Source: an uncultured bacterium (lineage in GTDB: Bacteria; Bacillota; Clostridia; Lachnospirales; Lachnospiraceae). From it: a stretch of DNA of 32,602 nucleotides. Of the stretch, positions 1-9,771 are shown in pieces. Location: NCBI GenBank assembly GCA_905214675.1, contig CAJMMS010000017.1:1-32602 (forward strand), in the 5' to 3' direction. A program made the translations under genes and the position numbers. The notes beneath the pieces were generated by a model. It was not told where the DNA came from. It searched no databases and worked only from the letters and a program-made list of their open reading frames with translations. Every line of letters begins with the position of its first letter. Positions within the stretch are counted from its first letter, which is position 1.

Positions 1-782
1 AGAATCATCACAGCCGGAGAATTATCCGTCAGAAGTACAATTTTCCCATCAAGAATTTCTGCCGCCGCAGTATCCGGTCGCTCTGTATATTTAAATTTAG
101 GAAATGGATTATACCACCGATGCGGATACAGACATTCTGCCAGGCTTTCCTGATTCATGGCAAGGGCATCTGTCTTAATACTTTTCAGTCTGTTTTTTAC
201 CTGCTCTAAAAAATCTCTGTCTACTCGTTCTTCCATATATATAAGAACCACATCTGTATGTGAAACAACACCAATGCTGTGCATCTCCATGGACAACTGT
301 GGACTTCGTATCCTCCTGCGTATCAGTGCTGTGTTGGAAACAATGGTTTCCACAAACCCATCCCTTGGACCTCTCAGTACTTTATCTTTGTCCGGCTCTT
401 CTACACTTCGCATTGGATAAGTCCTGCAGTCAATCGCAAAACACTTGGAATATCCATCAATAAAAAAGCACATAACACCTGAAAGGATCTGTGTTATGAT
501 CTGATCACAGTCCTCCAGCAGTTCTACTTCCACATACGGCATCGCATCCCTGGACAGTTCTTCGCTTTCTTCCGGCAGATCTTCCGGTGTGACCGAATAA
601 AAAAACTCTAACAGTTTTTCTGCAATGGTTTCCTTGATAAATCCATCGATAAAATAGTAACATGCCTGCCGGTCTGCAATCCTTGTATTTCTGCTGATAA
701 TATCAAAATTTTTATCCACTCTCAGCTTTTTCTGAAGATATTTCTGATTTTCTTCCAGACTTGTCGATAGCTTTTTCCCCAC
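1..782 (-). CDS. spoVAF: Spore germination protein SpoVAF (GerA family), 3' end outside the window
   Basis: This is the N-terminal ~260 residues of a GerA-family protein. The reverse strand reads from a GTG start at 782, preceded by a good ribosome binding site (GAGGTGA), through an open frame to the window edge. Seen: an opening of the form LEENQKYLQKKL, then YYFIDGF, the stretch AIDCRTYPMRSVEEPD, VLRGPRDGFVETIVSNTALI, and a late NPFPKFKYTERPD segment. These match the soluble N-terminal domain of SpoVAF as I recall it from Bacillus more closely than GerAA. SpoVAF belongs to the spoVA group and acts in the spore inner membrane with the GerA receptors and the SpoVA dipicolinate channel. The membrane half is not visible. 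It lies 55 bp downstream of the giant surface-protein gene on the same strand, with no clear terminator between. A plain GerAA paralogue is the main alternative. Confidence 0.85.
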   Translation of the reverse strand, partial: MGKKLSTSLEENQKYLQKKLRVDKNFDIISRNTRIADRQACYYFIDGFIKETIAEKLLEFFYSVTPEDLPEESEELSRDAMPYVEVELLEDCDQIITQILSGVMCFFIDGYSKCFAIDCRTYPMRSVEEPDKDKVLRGPRDGFVETIVSNTALIRRRIRSPQLSMEMHSIGVVSHTDVVLIYMEERVDRDFLEQVKNRLKSIKTDALAMNQESLAECLYPHRWYNPFPKFKYTERPDTAAAEILDGKIVLLTDNSPAVMI

Positions 783-837
783 CTTGTCACCTCTCTCTAT
801 TACTCACTCTCCTTTATTTTCTCTCTTTTTTCTGTTT

Positions 838-3800
838 CTATTCTTTTTGTTTTTTATTCTTTTTTGTAAGTTTCCCAAGTACCATGCTGCTCACTGCCAT
901 TCCTGCAGCAAAAATCCACATTTCCATCCAGGAAGCATCCCCTGTCTGTGCAGCCGTTGTCGTAGTGCCTTTTTCATCCGGAATGTATGTGTCTTCTTCT
1001 GCCTGGCTGCCTAAAGAAGCAGACCTGCTGCCACTGCTTTTTCCCTGATCATCGTCTATCTCCAGCCCTGTTTCACCTGCTTTCTTTTTCAGTTCGATCT
1101 TATATTTCTGGATAGTCGCAACAGCTTTTACCTGAATTTTTTTATTTTCCGGCTTCTGATAACCTTTCGGAACTTTTTTTACCTCAATGGTATACCAGGC
1201 AGGCACAACCTGTTCTTTTAGCGCGGTAAGCGTCATATTTTTCCAGATAATGCTTCCCTTCTCATTTCGTACATCTACCTTTACTCCATCCAGTACATGC
1301 TGCGTATTTTTATCAACTGCCAGTATCTTTATCACAGTCGGACGGATATCCACATCAAAATCCTGGATCTGTTCCGTATCTTTACGCACCGTAATCGTTT
1401 TTGTCTCCGGAAGCACATATCCAGCCGGTACGGTATCTGTTTTTATCTGATAGCTGCCTCCCGGAATATGTGTATAAACAGTTGGCAACTCCTGTGCTTT
1501 CTCTTCATACATTCCTCTCAGGCAGGAAAAAATGCCTTTCTGTACACTCTTTTCTTTCTTTTTATCGGATGCTGCTGACCCGAATGCATAACCGGTGATC
1601 CGGATGCAGATCGGCTGTACCAGAATTTCAAAATGCTGTACTTCCGGTATATCCTGTACTTCGATCTCCAACGGCTGCGGACATACGTATCCTTCTGGCA
1701 CTGTATCTGCCACAACGCGATATTTCCCCACCGGAATTTTCTTCCACATTTCTTCCGTAGCTTTTCCAGATTCCCAGTGGCCATCTTTTCCAGACGGATT
1801 GTTTGTCTGCGACAATACCTCACCTTCTGCCGTCTCCAGATGTGCTTTCACTTTTTCCAGCGGCACTTTACGATCCCCGTCTTTTTCATACACTGCAATA
1901 CCAATCTGCGTCGGTGCATCCGTCATTTCTATATCCTGCGGTATATACTCTCCGTTTTCTTCTTTTATCTCTACGGTAAATGTCTTATCTTCTGCTGTCA
2001 CATAGCCGGCAGCCGGTTCCAGTTCCCGCAACGTATAACTTTCTCCTACATGCAGTCCTTCGATCATGTGTGGTTCTTTTTCACTGATCCAGCTTTCTAT
2101 ACAGGTATTATTCTGATAAACAGCCAGTTTTGCCCCTTCCAGCGGCTCCTGCGTATCTTCTGCTTTTTTCTGAATCCTGGTTTTCGTGATCTGATTTGCA
2201 AACACGAGAGAAAACTGCTGCACTTTCTGACCATCTTCTTTCCATACGGCATCGACTTCTATTTCCCGCGCACTTTTGATATAACCATCCGGTGCACTGA
2301 TTTCACATACTTTATAGCTTCCAAGCGGAAGATCACTGTCAAACTCCGCTTTTCCATCCGCACCGCTTCTCTGCGTTTCCAGAAGCGTTCCTTCTTCCAG
2401 CAGTAAAACATTAGTTCTTGTTTTGATATCCTTCGCTGCATACAGTCCAAAGACGGCACCTTCTAACATTTTCTCCTGGTTTTCCAGATCGCTTTTTTGA
2501 ACCTCGATCTTCACGCGCTGCCTTTCATTGTACACTGGAATCTCTTTCAGTACCGGTTCGGCTTCCGTATCTTTTGCTCCTTCTGCCAGTGTAAACAATA
2601 TCGGTTCCTGTTTTTTCTGAAAACCTTCCGGCACATTTGTTTCCGTAAGTTCATAGACTCCCGGATACATTCCAGAAAACTGCACGATACCGCTCTCGTC
2701 CGTACTGGCTATAGCCATCGCTTTTTCCGGTTCTCTTACCTGATATTCTACAATATCTCCCGCACGGTATAAAATCCCGGTCACACCGTCTGGATGAACC
2801 AGATCAGTCTGTGCGGTGATCGTAAACTCTGCGTGTGCTACTTTTCCAATCTTGTACAAAAACCAGGTGCTGATGCGGTTCCAGATTTCACCTGCCAGAT
2901 TCGTTTTTCTCTGAGCCGCATTTAAAATCTCACCTGTTTTTTCAACACGGACACTTCCTATTACAAAGGCATTCTCGATTTCCAGTTTCAGTGCCTCTGG
3001 CTGATTCTCCAGGTTTTCTTTCAGATACACCTGCGGCACGGAAAATTCCACGCGGTTTTTATCCTGTTTTTTCAGTGCGCCTTTCATATTTTCCGGTATC
3101 TGGATTTCCGGACGGTATCCCTTTCTTGGCAGGATTTCTACGATATGGTATTTCTTTTCCGGAATCAGTCCCAGAATTTCATGCCCCTCACCATTTGTAT
3201 TGGATGTATGGATTGTTGCATGAACATTGCCTTCTTCGTCTAAAATCTGCAATTCTGCATCTGCCAGTTCTTTCCCGGTAAGATCATCTTTCAGAAAAAG
3301 TTTCACCTGGACGGCTGTATTTCTGATTTCCCCTTTCATACGTACAATGGCGATCTGATCCTGTTCTTTGTATGGTTCAAAATCAAACCGGATCTCTGCT
3401 TCTGAAAGATAATAACCATCCGGTGCTTTTGTCTCTTTTGCCAGATAATTCCCCATTGGCAGATCGGTAAGAAAAACTGCCCTGCCACGGTCATCCGATA
3501 CTGCCCGTTCTATTTCCGTACCTGTCGGTATGATCTGTTTTCCATTTACATCCGTGATATCTGCTGCGGCATAAAGTGTAAATTCTGCACCACTTGCTTT
3601 CTGCTGCTTTTCTCCATCCACACAGACTTTCCAGACACCTGTTTTTCCTTTCCACTGTGGATGAATGACCTCGCCGCCATTGCCCTCTTCCGGTTCTCTT
3701 CCAAGATCCGGTCTCTGGCGCTCATTTACAAAGCAGACACTCTGTAGCGTTTTCTCCTGTTCAGACCACGTAAGTTCTGCCGTCTGTGTTGTCTTTTCAC

Positions 3801-6800
3801 CTGCTCTTACATAACCCTCTGGTGCTTTTGTCTCTGTGATCCGATAAATGCCAAAAGCCATTTTTTCCAGTGTTGCCCGTCCATCTTTTCCGGTTATAAC
3901 CTCTGCTACTTTTTCTCCTGCCTGATACAGATCTTTGCTATAGCCATCCGGATGCTGAATGATCTCTTCTGCAAAAACATCATATTTTGCACCTGGAAGC
4001 CCTTCTTCCATATAGAGAATCTGTTTCAGCTTTCCATTTTCTATTTGTGTCCTTGGAACTTCTCCCCGTTTTTCAATCTGCAGCACAGCTTCATCCGTTT
4101 TGTTAAAAAGACTTACAAACTGGACGCTTTCTCCTTCGGCAAGCTGTACTTCTGCCTGATTTTCTTTGCAGTTCCGGATCTTGCACTCTTTCCCCTCAAA
4201 AAATACGCCATCTTTCTCATATCCCTCCTCTTTATAAGGTGACTTATAATCTTTCTTTTCAAAAAACTGCTTTCTATAACCGGTACGCGCTTTTGTCTCT
4301 ACAATATGGTAAGTTTCTCCAATATTCAGTCCCCGTATCCACACATTTCCATTATGCACACTGACCTGTCTGCAGAGCACATTTCCGTCAGCATCCTGCA
4401 CAGAAAATACAACACCATCCAGTTCTACTTCCGTGTCATAATCCATGATATTAACCTGAAGTATAGTCTTGCGGTTTTCAAAAACTGTTTCATAGCGCTT
4501 CTGAATGGTTTCTTCTTCAAATCCTTCCACCTCTACCATTTCTGTCTTTTCCGACAGATAATAACCATCCGGTGCTTTCTCTTCTTTTATATAATAAGTA
4601 CCAAGCGGCAAATCAACATCAAACAACGCTTCCTGCACTTCCGTTATTCCTTCTTTTGTTTCTGCCACGGCGATTTTCGTATCTTTTCTGACCACGACCG
4701 TTTTGCCGTCCGCTGCCAGAAGATCCCGTGCGGCATACAAGCCAAATTTTGCACCTGCCAGTTTTTCATGGCTTTCCATATCCAGTTTTTCCGTATGGAT
4801 TTCTACTTTCTGTCTTGGTATCTCATAAAATTCACTTTCATACAAAATCGGTACTTCCTGACCAGCATAAGTAATTTCAAAAGCTCTTGGCTTTCTGTTT
4901 TCTTCCGTCAGTGCATAACCTTCCGCCGCTTTCGTCTGTTCAATCGTATAACTTCCAAGCGGCAGACCATACCATTTCCAGCCGGCAGCCATGACACTTT
5001 CGCTGCATGCCTTTCCATTTTTATCGGTTTTCAGTTCCGTTACCACACTGCCTTTTGCAAACAGCAATGTCTGGCGGTCCGTTCCTTCCCCTGAATAAAT
5101 ATCTCTGGCAGCACGTACCGTGAAAATATTTCCAGCAAGCGGCACACACGCATAAGAAAAACCCTTTTCCGGATGGTATGACTGCAGCCCTTCTCCTTCT
5201 GCATAAACACTGATCTTGCCCACAGCCGGTTCATTTTCCTGAAAAACTTCCGTCACAAATGTGCCGGCAAGCTTGTCATAACCGGTCATGGCATTTTCAC
5301 CGATCTGTACGCGAACTCTTCTGTCCTTAGATGCCGTATCCGCAGTTTCCCATGCTCCGATATCTTCCTGTGTTACCCGGAGAGCATGCATTTTTTCTGC
5401 TTCCAGCCGTTTTGCAGCGCTGATCTCGAAAAAGGAGATTCCCTCTTTTTTGCGATACCTGCCTTCTGCACCCTGTCTGACATAACCTTCCGGTGCTGCT
5501 ACTTCTTCCAGGATATAAAGTCCTGCCGGAAGCGCTTCCGTTGTTGTTACGTACGTTCCTGCTACACGGCCATCCGTATCTTTGCGTACCGCAGTTTCAT
5601 ATGGATGTTCATAAGATCCCATCATTTCCCCATTGGTATAAGCAACAACCAGATTTCCAAAGCGGTTGATATAATCCACGCGCTCTTCACTGGTTTTATC
5701 TTTCATATACCAGTTAAAATAGGCGCCTTCGATGTCATGGATCACATAACTCGCTCCCGGTTTAGTCACATATTGTCCGGTAAATGCATCTTTTTTCCAG
5801 ATTTTCAGGTAGCTGACCTGCGACTGATCCCAGATAGCCAGATCCGGAAGTGGAATTCCTTTTCCATCTCCTTCCGTCTGCCCATCCTTTTCATCATTTG
5901 TAACAGTAAGAACTTTTGGTGCCGCTGCCTGTTTTCCTTCTGGAACACTTGTCTCTACCAGCAGATACTTTCCATACGGAATTGCCTTAAACCCGATCCG
6001 TCCTTTTTCATCCGAAAACTGCTCCGGAACCCTCTTTTCATTCCCAAGTTCATCATAATACTGTGCCGTAGGAAGTTTTTTCATTTTTTCATAGTCCAGC
6101 GTATTTCTGTCCCGGTACAAGTCGATCACCTGCTGCACCAGTTGTTCATCCGAAAGCAGTGTACTGCTTCCTTTTTTCAACTGACCGCTCTGCTCCAGTT
6201 CCCATACACTGAACAGGGAAAATCCTGAATTTTTCAGCCATTCCAGATCGGTTTCTTTATTATCCCCGGTCAGTTTCAGAAAAACAGGAGACTGTGATTT
6301 AACCTTTTCCAGGCTCTGGATACTTCTTTTCACCACAGCAATTTCCTGTCCCTCGTATGTACAATCTACCGGATATGCGGCCGGATCGATCAGATATCCT
6401 TCCGAAGCTTTGATCTCGCGCACTTCGTATTTTCCCAACATCACCTGTTTAAAACAAAGTTTTCCGTCTGAATCCGTTTCTTCTCTGGCAACCTCGCTGC
6501 CTTTCCGATAACATATCGTTCCAAGTCCATCTGCTGAAAAAATATCTTCTCTGGCATACAGGGCGTATACTGCACCACCAAGTTTTGCCATCTGCTGCGG
6601 AATGGATTTCCCGCTTCCGGCATCAACCTTTGTCAGAGAAATATCTGCTTTCACTTCCTGATTATAAAAAACAGCTTCCTGCTCTTTTCCGGCAGCCGGA
6701 AAGTAATATATATCCGTTTCATCGTTCAAATAGTCCCATCGGAAAAAATAGCGTTCTTTTTCGGTCTGCCGGTAATAATTCTGCGGCGCAAGAATCTCTT

Positions 6801-9666
6801 TTACGTAATAGGAATATCCACACGGCAGATCTCTTTGAAACACACAGCTTCCGTCTCTTTTGCTGACTGCCGTTTCCAGAAGCTGGTCTCTGACCGCTGC
6901 TACTTTGTCATCTGCAAGGATTGCCTCCCCGGCATACAGACCAAATCTTGCTCCTTCCAGTCCGATGTTGCTGTTTTTGTCCTTTTTCCATACCTTGATC
7001 TGGCTTTCCGGACGTTCGTTATGAAAAATAATTTCCTCACTTACATACTCCCTTATTTCCTCTCCCCGATATGCAAGTGTGACTGTCCTGGTATTTTCGG
7101 CAGTGGTTTTCTTCCGGATAAATCCTTCCGGCGCAGTTGTTTCGATCACATGATAGGTTCCAAGATACAACATTTTACTGACCGCCATTCCGTCTTTTCC
7201 GGTTACGATCTCATCTACTTTTTCACCTTTTTTCCACGCAAGTGTGACACCATCGGCTTTATAGATATCCTCTGCTGCTACGATCTCATATCCGGCCCCT
7301 TCCAGAGGACGGTTTTCATAGAGAAAGACTGTACCGTTGTCCGCTTCTTTTGCACCTTTTAAAACTTCCCCGGTCTTTTTTACAGCGATCGCTGCTTTCT
7401 GTGGGATATTAAAAAATCCATTTTTCTGATCCGTATTCGTCAGTTCCAGTATTTTTCCGTTATTTTCCTGCGTAACCTGAAAAAGATACGTTTTTCTTCC
7501 TTTCTGTGGATTTTCCTCTTTATAATCACCAAAATAAGCTTCCGGAGCTTTTTTCTCCGTCAGCCGGAACTTTCCTTTATTTTTTCTGGTATAATAAAGT
7601 TTTTCTGTTTTTGCCGTACCCATCAGATCCGTCTGCACCTGCTGCTCCAGTTCATATGGTACGTAATCCTGAATGGTCTCATCCCACTGTTCAATGGAAA
7701 ACGGAACATCTGGCAGTGTTTTCCCCGTCTCGATGTCTTTTTTATAAATAGCCACCTGGATCCAGAACGGAGGATTGATGCAGGCATTTTCTCCCTGATA
7801 AAAAATATCCTTTTTTTCAAATCCCGGAATCGTAAACGTTCGTTCCCATCCGGTCTTTTCATATCCCTGCGGCGCTTTTTCCTCTGTAATACGGAATTTC
7901 CCCTGGTTTTTTGCACTGTAATTTAAAACACTTCCGCTTTGATAAAGCCCGTTCTCTTCGTTTTTCATTGTAATAAGCGGTGTATTCTCATAACCATTTC
8001 CATTCCATTCGTATACTGCAAACTCTGCGCCCGGAAGCTTTTCTTTTGTCCTTTCATCCTGTTTTTCCACCAAAACCGAAGAAGGCACTGGTGCGATTTT
8101 TGTCGTAGTTGTTCCTGAATTTACTGTATTTCCATCCGAACTTGCTGTCGCCTGATTAGAAATTACTGCTCTTTTTTGCTGCTCATTCCATCTTTTTGTC
8201 AGATCGGCAGTTTTTCTTATGCCCACAGTAATCAGAAAATCATACGTATGTCCGTAAAAATTTGTATCTTTCATATCCTTGCTCTGTGCCAGGAACGCAT
8301 TGCCTGTCTGGATATTCCAGTACTTCGCCGCATCGCTTCCATTTTCATTGACAACAGACACACTCTTTACTTCTAAAAAGGGATCCAGGGTATCGCGGAT
8401 ACTTAAGTCTTTATAAAAAGTCTCTTCGCTCTCCTGTGGTACCATGGTGCGTAAAATATAAGTATATGTTTCGTCTTTATTATCCAGTTGATGTACCGTT
8501 GTCATTTTTTCATCCCGGTCGGATACATATTTTTCGATATGCGGATGTCTGCTCGCAAAGATCTTATATGCCTTTGCCGAAATTCCACCTGATGGCGTAG
8601 TAGATGTGCCAATATTATTCTCCGGGCGCACAAATGTAAAAATCGCACTTGTATAAGTTCCATGGATCAATGCTGACAGCATAAAACGGATATCTGAATC
8701 ACTCTGGTTTTTTCCGGAAACATCAAAGTAATAATTCCTTCCATTTACCACTGCTGCCTTTAAATTTCCTACTGCTTCTTCGCGGGCATATACCTGACCA
8801 AAGCCATTTTCCAGAACAATTCCCTGAAAAAGATCAATATCTTTGAAGGTTACATATCCGCATACATCTACCGGTTCCCCGGTATCCGAACGGAAAAACT
8901 CCATTTTGGTCTGCGCCCATTCCAGCCGGTAACACTCAATTCCAGGCCGGGTATCAATAAACCGGAAATACGCTCCCTCCTGAAATGAAAACTCTGCCAG
9001 CGTCATTTTAATATCCACCCAGAAATTTTGATAATACATGCTTTTACGATACCATGCATAATACTTATTCCGGTCATTCGCTCCAAGCATCACACAGTCT
9101 GTGTTTCCTTTCAGCGGTCCGCTGTCCGGCACAAACGTTTTGTCCTTAAAGTTGATCTGGCACTGGTTTACCTTTCGTATGTGTGCTTCATATCCCTGTG
9201 GAAGCTGTGTCTTAACATTTCCTATCGTCACTCCTGATGCCTTATTCAACGCTACTGCATCTGAACGCACTTTCAGATACTCACTCTCTGTCACGGTTCC
9301 TATATCCGCTCTTGGCTGTTTTCCTGCCGCAGACTCCTTTACCTTTCCTGTTTCTGTCCTTTTTTCTCTGGCAGAGTTCCCTTTGGATGGTTTTTCTTCT
9401 GGTTTTTCTTTGCTTTCTGTCTGCTGCATCTGATCTGGCATTTCTGTTTCCTGGCTTGTGTCACTCTGACTTTGCCCTGCCGTTTCTTCTACACTTTCTC
9501 CTGCTGTCTCTTCTTTGTTCTCCTTCGCAGTTTCCGTTTCTCCCCTTTCTGTTTCCTGTACGATCCTCTCACCTGCCAAAACCGGCTGACATGGTAAAAA
9601 CAATTCTGTCACCAGACAAAGTACTACCAGCATCCATGCCAGAATCCTCTTTGCTTTTTCCTTCAT
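838..9666 (-). CDS. Giant Cna_B/SpaA-repeat surface protein (2942 aa), adhesin or pilin-like
   Basis: A secreted multidomain protein, probably a surface adhesin or fibre. Residues 1-31 form a signal peptide (KxKR, hydrophobic core, then VLAGE). About 33-125 is a Glu/Thr/Ser/Gln-rich linker. About 130-360 is a head of unknown fold. About 365-525 resembles a fimbrial isopeptide-forming domain ending VISNQATAS. From ~530 to ~2855 I count about 19 Cna_B/SpaA prealbumin-like repeats, each with a signature like ETKAPEGY. The tail has an acidic/Ser-rich spacer, then AAQTGD, a hydrophobic segment (~2915-2930) and a Lys-rich end. That is a sorting-signal layout without LPXTG. Start: ATG at 9666 behind AAAGGAGAG. 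Known of the family: Lys-Asn isopeptide bonds stiffen such stalks. Inferred: an extended surface stalk. No sortase lies in the window. The ligand is unknown. Confidence 0.88.
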   Translation of the reverse strand: MKEKAKRILAWMLVVLCLVTELFLPCQPVLAGERIVQETERGETETAKENKEETAGESVEETAGQSQSDTSQETEMPDQMQQTESKEKPEEKPSKGNSAREKRTETGKVKESAAGKQPRADIGTVTESEYLKVRSDAVALNKASGVTIGNVKTQLPQGYEAHIRKVNQCQINFKDKTFVPDSGPLKGNTDCVMLGANDRNKYYAWYRKSMYYQNFWVDIKMTLAEFSFQEGAYFRFIDTRPGIECYRLEWAQTKMEFFRSDTGEPVDVCGYVTFKDIDLFQGIVLENGFGQVYAREEAVGNLKAAVVNGRNYYFDVSGKNQSDSDIRFMLSALIHGTYTSAIFTFVRPENNIGTSTTPSGGISAKAYKIFASRHPHIEKYVSDRDEKMTTVHQLDNKDETYTYILRTMVPQESEETFYKDLSIRDTLDPFLEVKSVSVVNENGSDAAKYWNIQTGNAFLAQSKDMKDTNFYGHTYDFLITVGIRKTADLTKRWNEQQKRAVISNQATASSDGNTVNSGTTTTKIAPVPSSVLVEKQDERTKEKLPGAEFAVYEWNGNGYENTPLITMKNEENGLYQSGSVLNYSAKNQGKFRITEEKAPQGYEKTGWERTFTIPGFEKKDIFYQGENACINPPFWIQVAIYKKDIETGKTLPDVPFSIEQWDETIQDYVPYELEQQVQTDLMGTAKTEKLYYTRKNKGKFRLTEKKAPEAYFGDYKEENPQKGRKTYLFQVTQENNGKILELTNTDQKNGFFNIPQKAAIAVKKTGEVLKGAKEADNGTVFLYENRPLEGAGYEIVAAEDIYKADGVTLAWKKGEKVDEIVTGKDGMAVSKMLYLGTYHVIETTAPEGFIRKKTTAENTRTVTLAYRGEEIREYVSEEIIFHNERPESQIKVWKKDKNSNIGLEGARFGLYAGEAILADDKVAAVRDQLLETAVSKRDGSCVFQRDLPCGYSYYVKEILAPQNYYRQTEKERYFFRWDYLNDETDIYYFPAAGKEQEAVFYNQEVKADISLTKVDAGSGKSIPQQMAKLGGAVYALYAREDIFSADGLGTICYRKGSEVAREETDSDGKLCFKQVMLGKYEVREIKASEGYLIDPAAYPVDCTYEGQEIAVVKRSIQSLEKVKSQSPVFLKLTGDNKETDLEWLKNSGFSLFSVWELEQSGQLKKGSSTLLSDEQLVQQVIDLYRDRNTLDYEKMKKLPTAQYYDELGNEKRVPEQFSDEKGRIGFKAIPYGKYLLVETSVPEGKQAAAPKVLTVTNDEKDGQTEGDGKGIPLPDLAIWDQSQVSYLKIWKKDAFTGQYVTKPGASYVIHDIEGAYFNWYMKDKTSEERVDYINRFGNLVVAYTNGEMMGSYEHPYETAVRKDTDGRVAGTYVTTTEALPAGLYILEEVAAPEGYVRQGAEGRYRKKEGISFFEISAAKRLEAEKMHALRVTQEDIGAWETADTASKDRRVRVQIGENAMTGYDKLAGTFVTEVFQENEPAVGKISVYAEGEGLQSYHPEKGFSYACVPLAGNIFTVRAARDIYSGEGTDRQTLLFAKGSVVTELKTDKNGKACSESVMAAGWKWYGLPLGSYTIEQTKAAEGYALTEENRKPRAFEITYAGQEVPILYESEFYEIPRQKVEIHTEKLDMESHEKLAGAKFGLYAARDLLAADGKTVVVRKDTKIAVAETKEGITEVQEALFDVDLPLGTYYIKEEKAPDGYYLSEKTEMVEVEGFEEETIQKRYETVFENRKTILQVNIMDYDTEVELDGVVFSVQDADGNVLCRQVSVHNGNVWIRGLNIGETYHIVETKARTGYRKQFFEKKDYKSPYKEEGYEKDGVFFEGKECKIRNCKENQAEVQLAEGESVQFVSLFNKTDEAVLQIEKRGEVPRTQIENGKLKQILYMEEGLPGAKYDVFAEEIIQHPDGYSKDLYQAGEKVAEVITGKDGRATLEKMAFGIYRITETKAPEGYVRAGEKTTQTAELTWSEQEKTLQSVCFVNERQRPDLGREPEEGNGGEVIHPQWKGKTGVWKVCVDGEKQQKASGAEFTLYAAADITDVNGKQIIPTGTEIERAVSDDRGRAVFLTDLPMGNYLAKETKAPDGYYLSEAEIRFDFEPYKEQDQIAIVRMKGEIRNTAVQVKLFLKDDLTGKELADAELQILDEEGNVHATIHTSNTNGEGHEILGLIPEKKYHIVEILPRKGYRPEIQIPENMKGALKKQDKNRVEFSVPQVYLKENLENQPEALKLEIENAFVIGSVRVEKTGEILNAAQRKTNLAGEIWNRISTWFLYKIGKVAHAEFTITAQTDLVHPDGVTGILYRAGDIVEYQVREPEKAMAIASTDESGIVQFSGMYPGVYELTETNVPEGFQKKQEPILFTLAEGAKDTEAEPVLKEIPVYNERQRVKIEVQKSDLENQEKMLEGAVFGLYAAKDIKTRTNVLLLEEGTLLETQRSGADGKAEFDSDLPLGSYKVCEISAPDGYIKSAREIEVDAVWKEDGQKVQQFSLVFANQITKTRIQKKAEDTQEPLEGAKLAVYQNNTCIESWISEKEPHMIEGLHVGESYTLRELEPAAGYVTAEDKTFTVEIKEENGEYIPQDIEMTDAPTQIGIAVYEKDGDRKVPLEKVKAHLETAEGEVLSQTNNPSGKDGHWESGKATEEMWKKIPVGKYRVVADTVPEGYVCPQPLEIEVQDIPEVQHFEILVQPICIRITGYAFGSAASDKKKEKSVQKGIFSCLRGMYEEKAQELPTVYTHIPGGSYQIKTDTVPAGYVLPETKTITVRKDTEQIQDFDVDIRPTVIKILAVDKNTQHVLDGVKVDVRNEKGSIIWKNMTLTALKEQVVPAWYTIEVKKVPKGYQKPENKKIQVKAVATIQKYKIELKKKAGETGLEIDDDQGKSSGSRSASLGSQAEEDTYIPDEKGTTTTAAQTGDASWMEMWIFAAGMAVSSMVLGKLTKKNKKQKE
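1900..4830 (-). repeat. Three-module (A-B-C) higher-order repeat inside the giant surface protein
   Basis: Within the C-terminal half the prealbumin-like repeats are ordered as three different module types that recur in the same order. Module A carries GLYAA, DLPLGSY and APDGYY; its APDGY motif falls near residues 1700, 2082 and 2459. Module B is shorter and carries GxxYHIVE followed by GYR (near 1792, 2179 and, more diverged, 2552). Module C carries HPDG, YxAGxxV and TETKAPEGYV (near 1947 and 2345). The period is about 380 residues, or 1.14 kb. The third cycle stops after B and is followed by three shorter D-type modules with DTVPEGYV-like signatures. The copies are diverged, so they are old duplications rather than fresh tandem copies. 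Boundaries are approximate. Confidence 0.7.
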
Positions 9667-9771
9667 TTCACGACTCTCCTTTCTTTTCTGCCATACAAAA
9701 TTTGCGCTATGATATACGTCATATAGAGAAGCATTTGGAAATATACTGTTAAAAACAAAAAAGGAAACCCT
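9667..9771. promoter_or_regulatory. Divergent intergenic region between the giant surface gene and the FMN-binding-like gene
   Basis: This 105-bp AT-rich gap must hold the promoters for both divergent genes. Both ribosome binding sites are clear: AAAGGAGAG for the minus gene and AAAGGAAACCCT for the plus gene. I do not see a consensus -35/-10 pair. A TATACT near 9743 could serve as a plus -10. An imperfect dyad, CTATGA-6 nt-TCATATAG (about 9707-9726), lies in the middle and could be an operator. Shared control of the two genes is an inference from the layout. Confidence 0.35.

Noticed and set aside
2280..4580. Recurring DNA string around CCATCCGGTGC resembling a repeat array
   Set aside because: The copies fall in frame at the APDGY motif of the Cna_B modules, irregularly spaced; this is protein repeat, not CRISPR or IS.
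4306..6228. Long plus-strand frames (e.g. 4306-5094 and 5386-6228) opposite the giant surface gene
   Set aside because: They are antisense shadows of a repeat-rich coding gene: no ribosome binding sites, odd Phe/Cys/His-rich composition and no recognisable domain.
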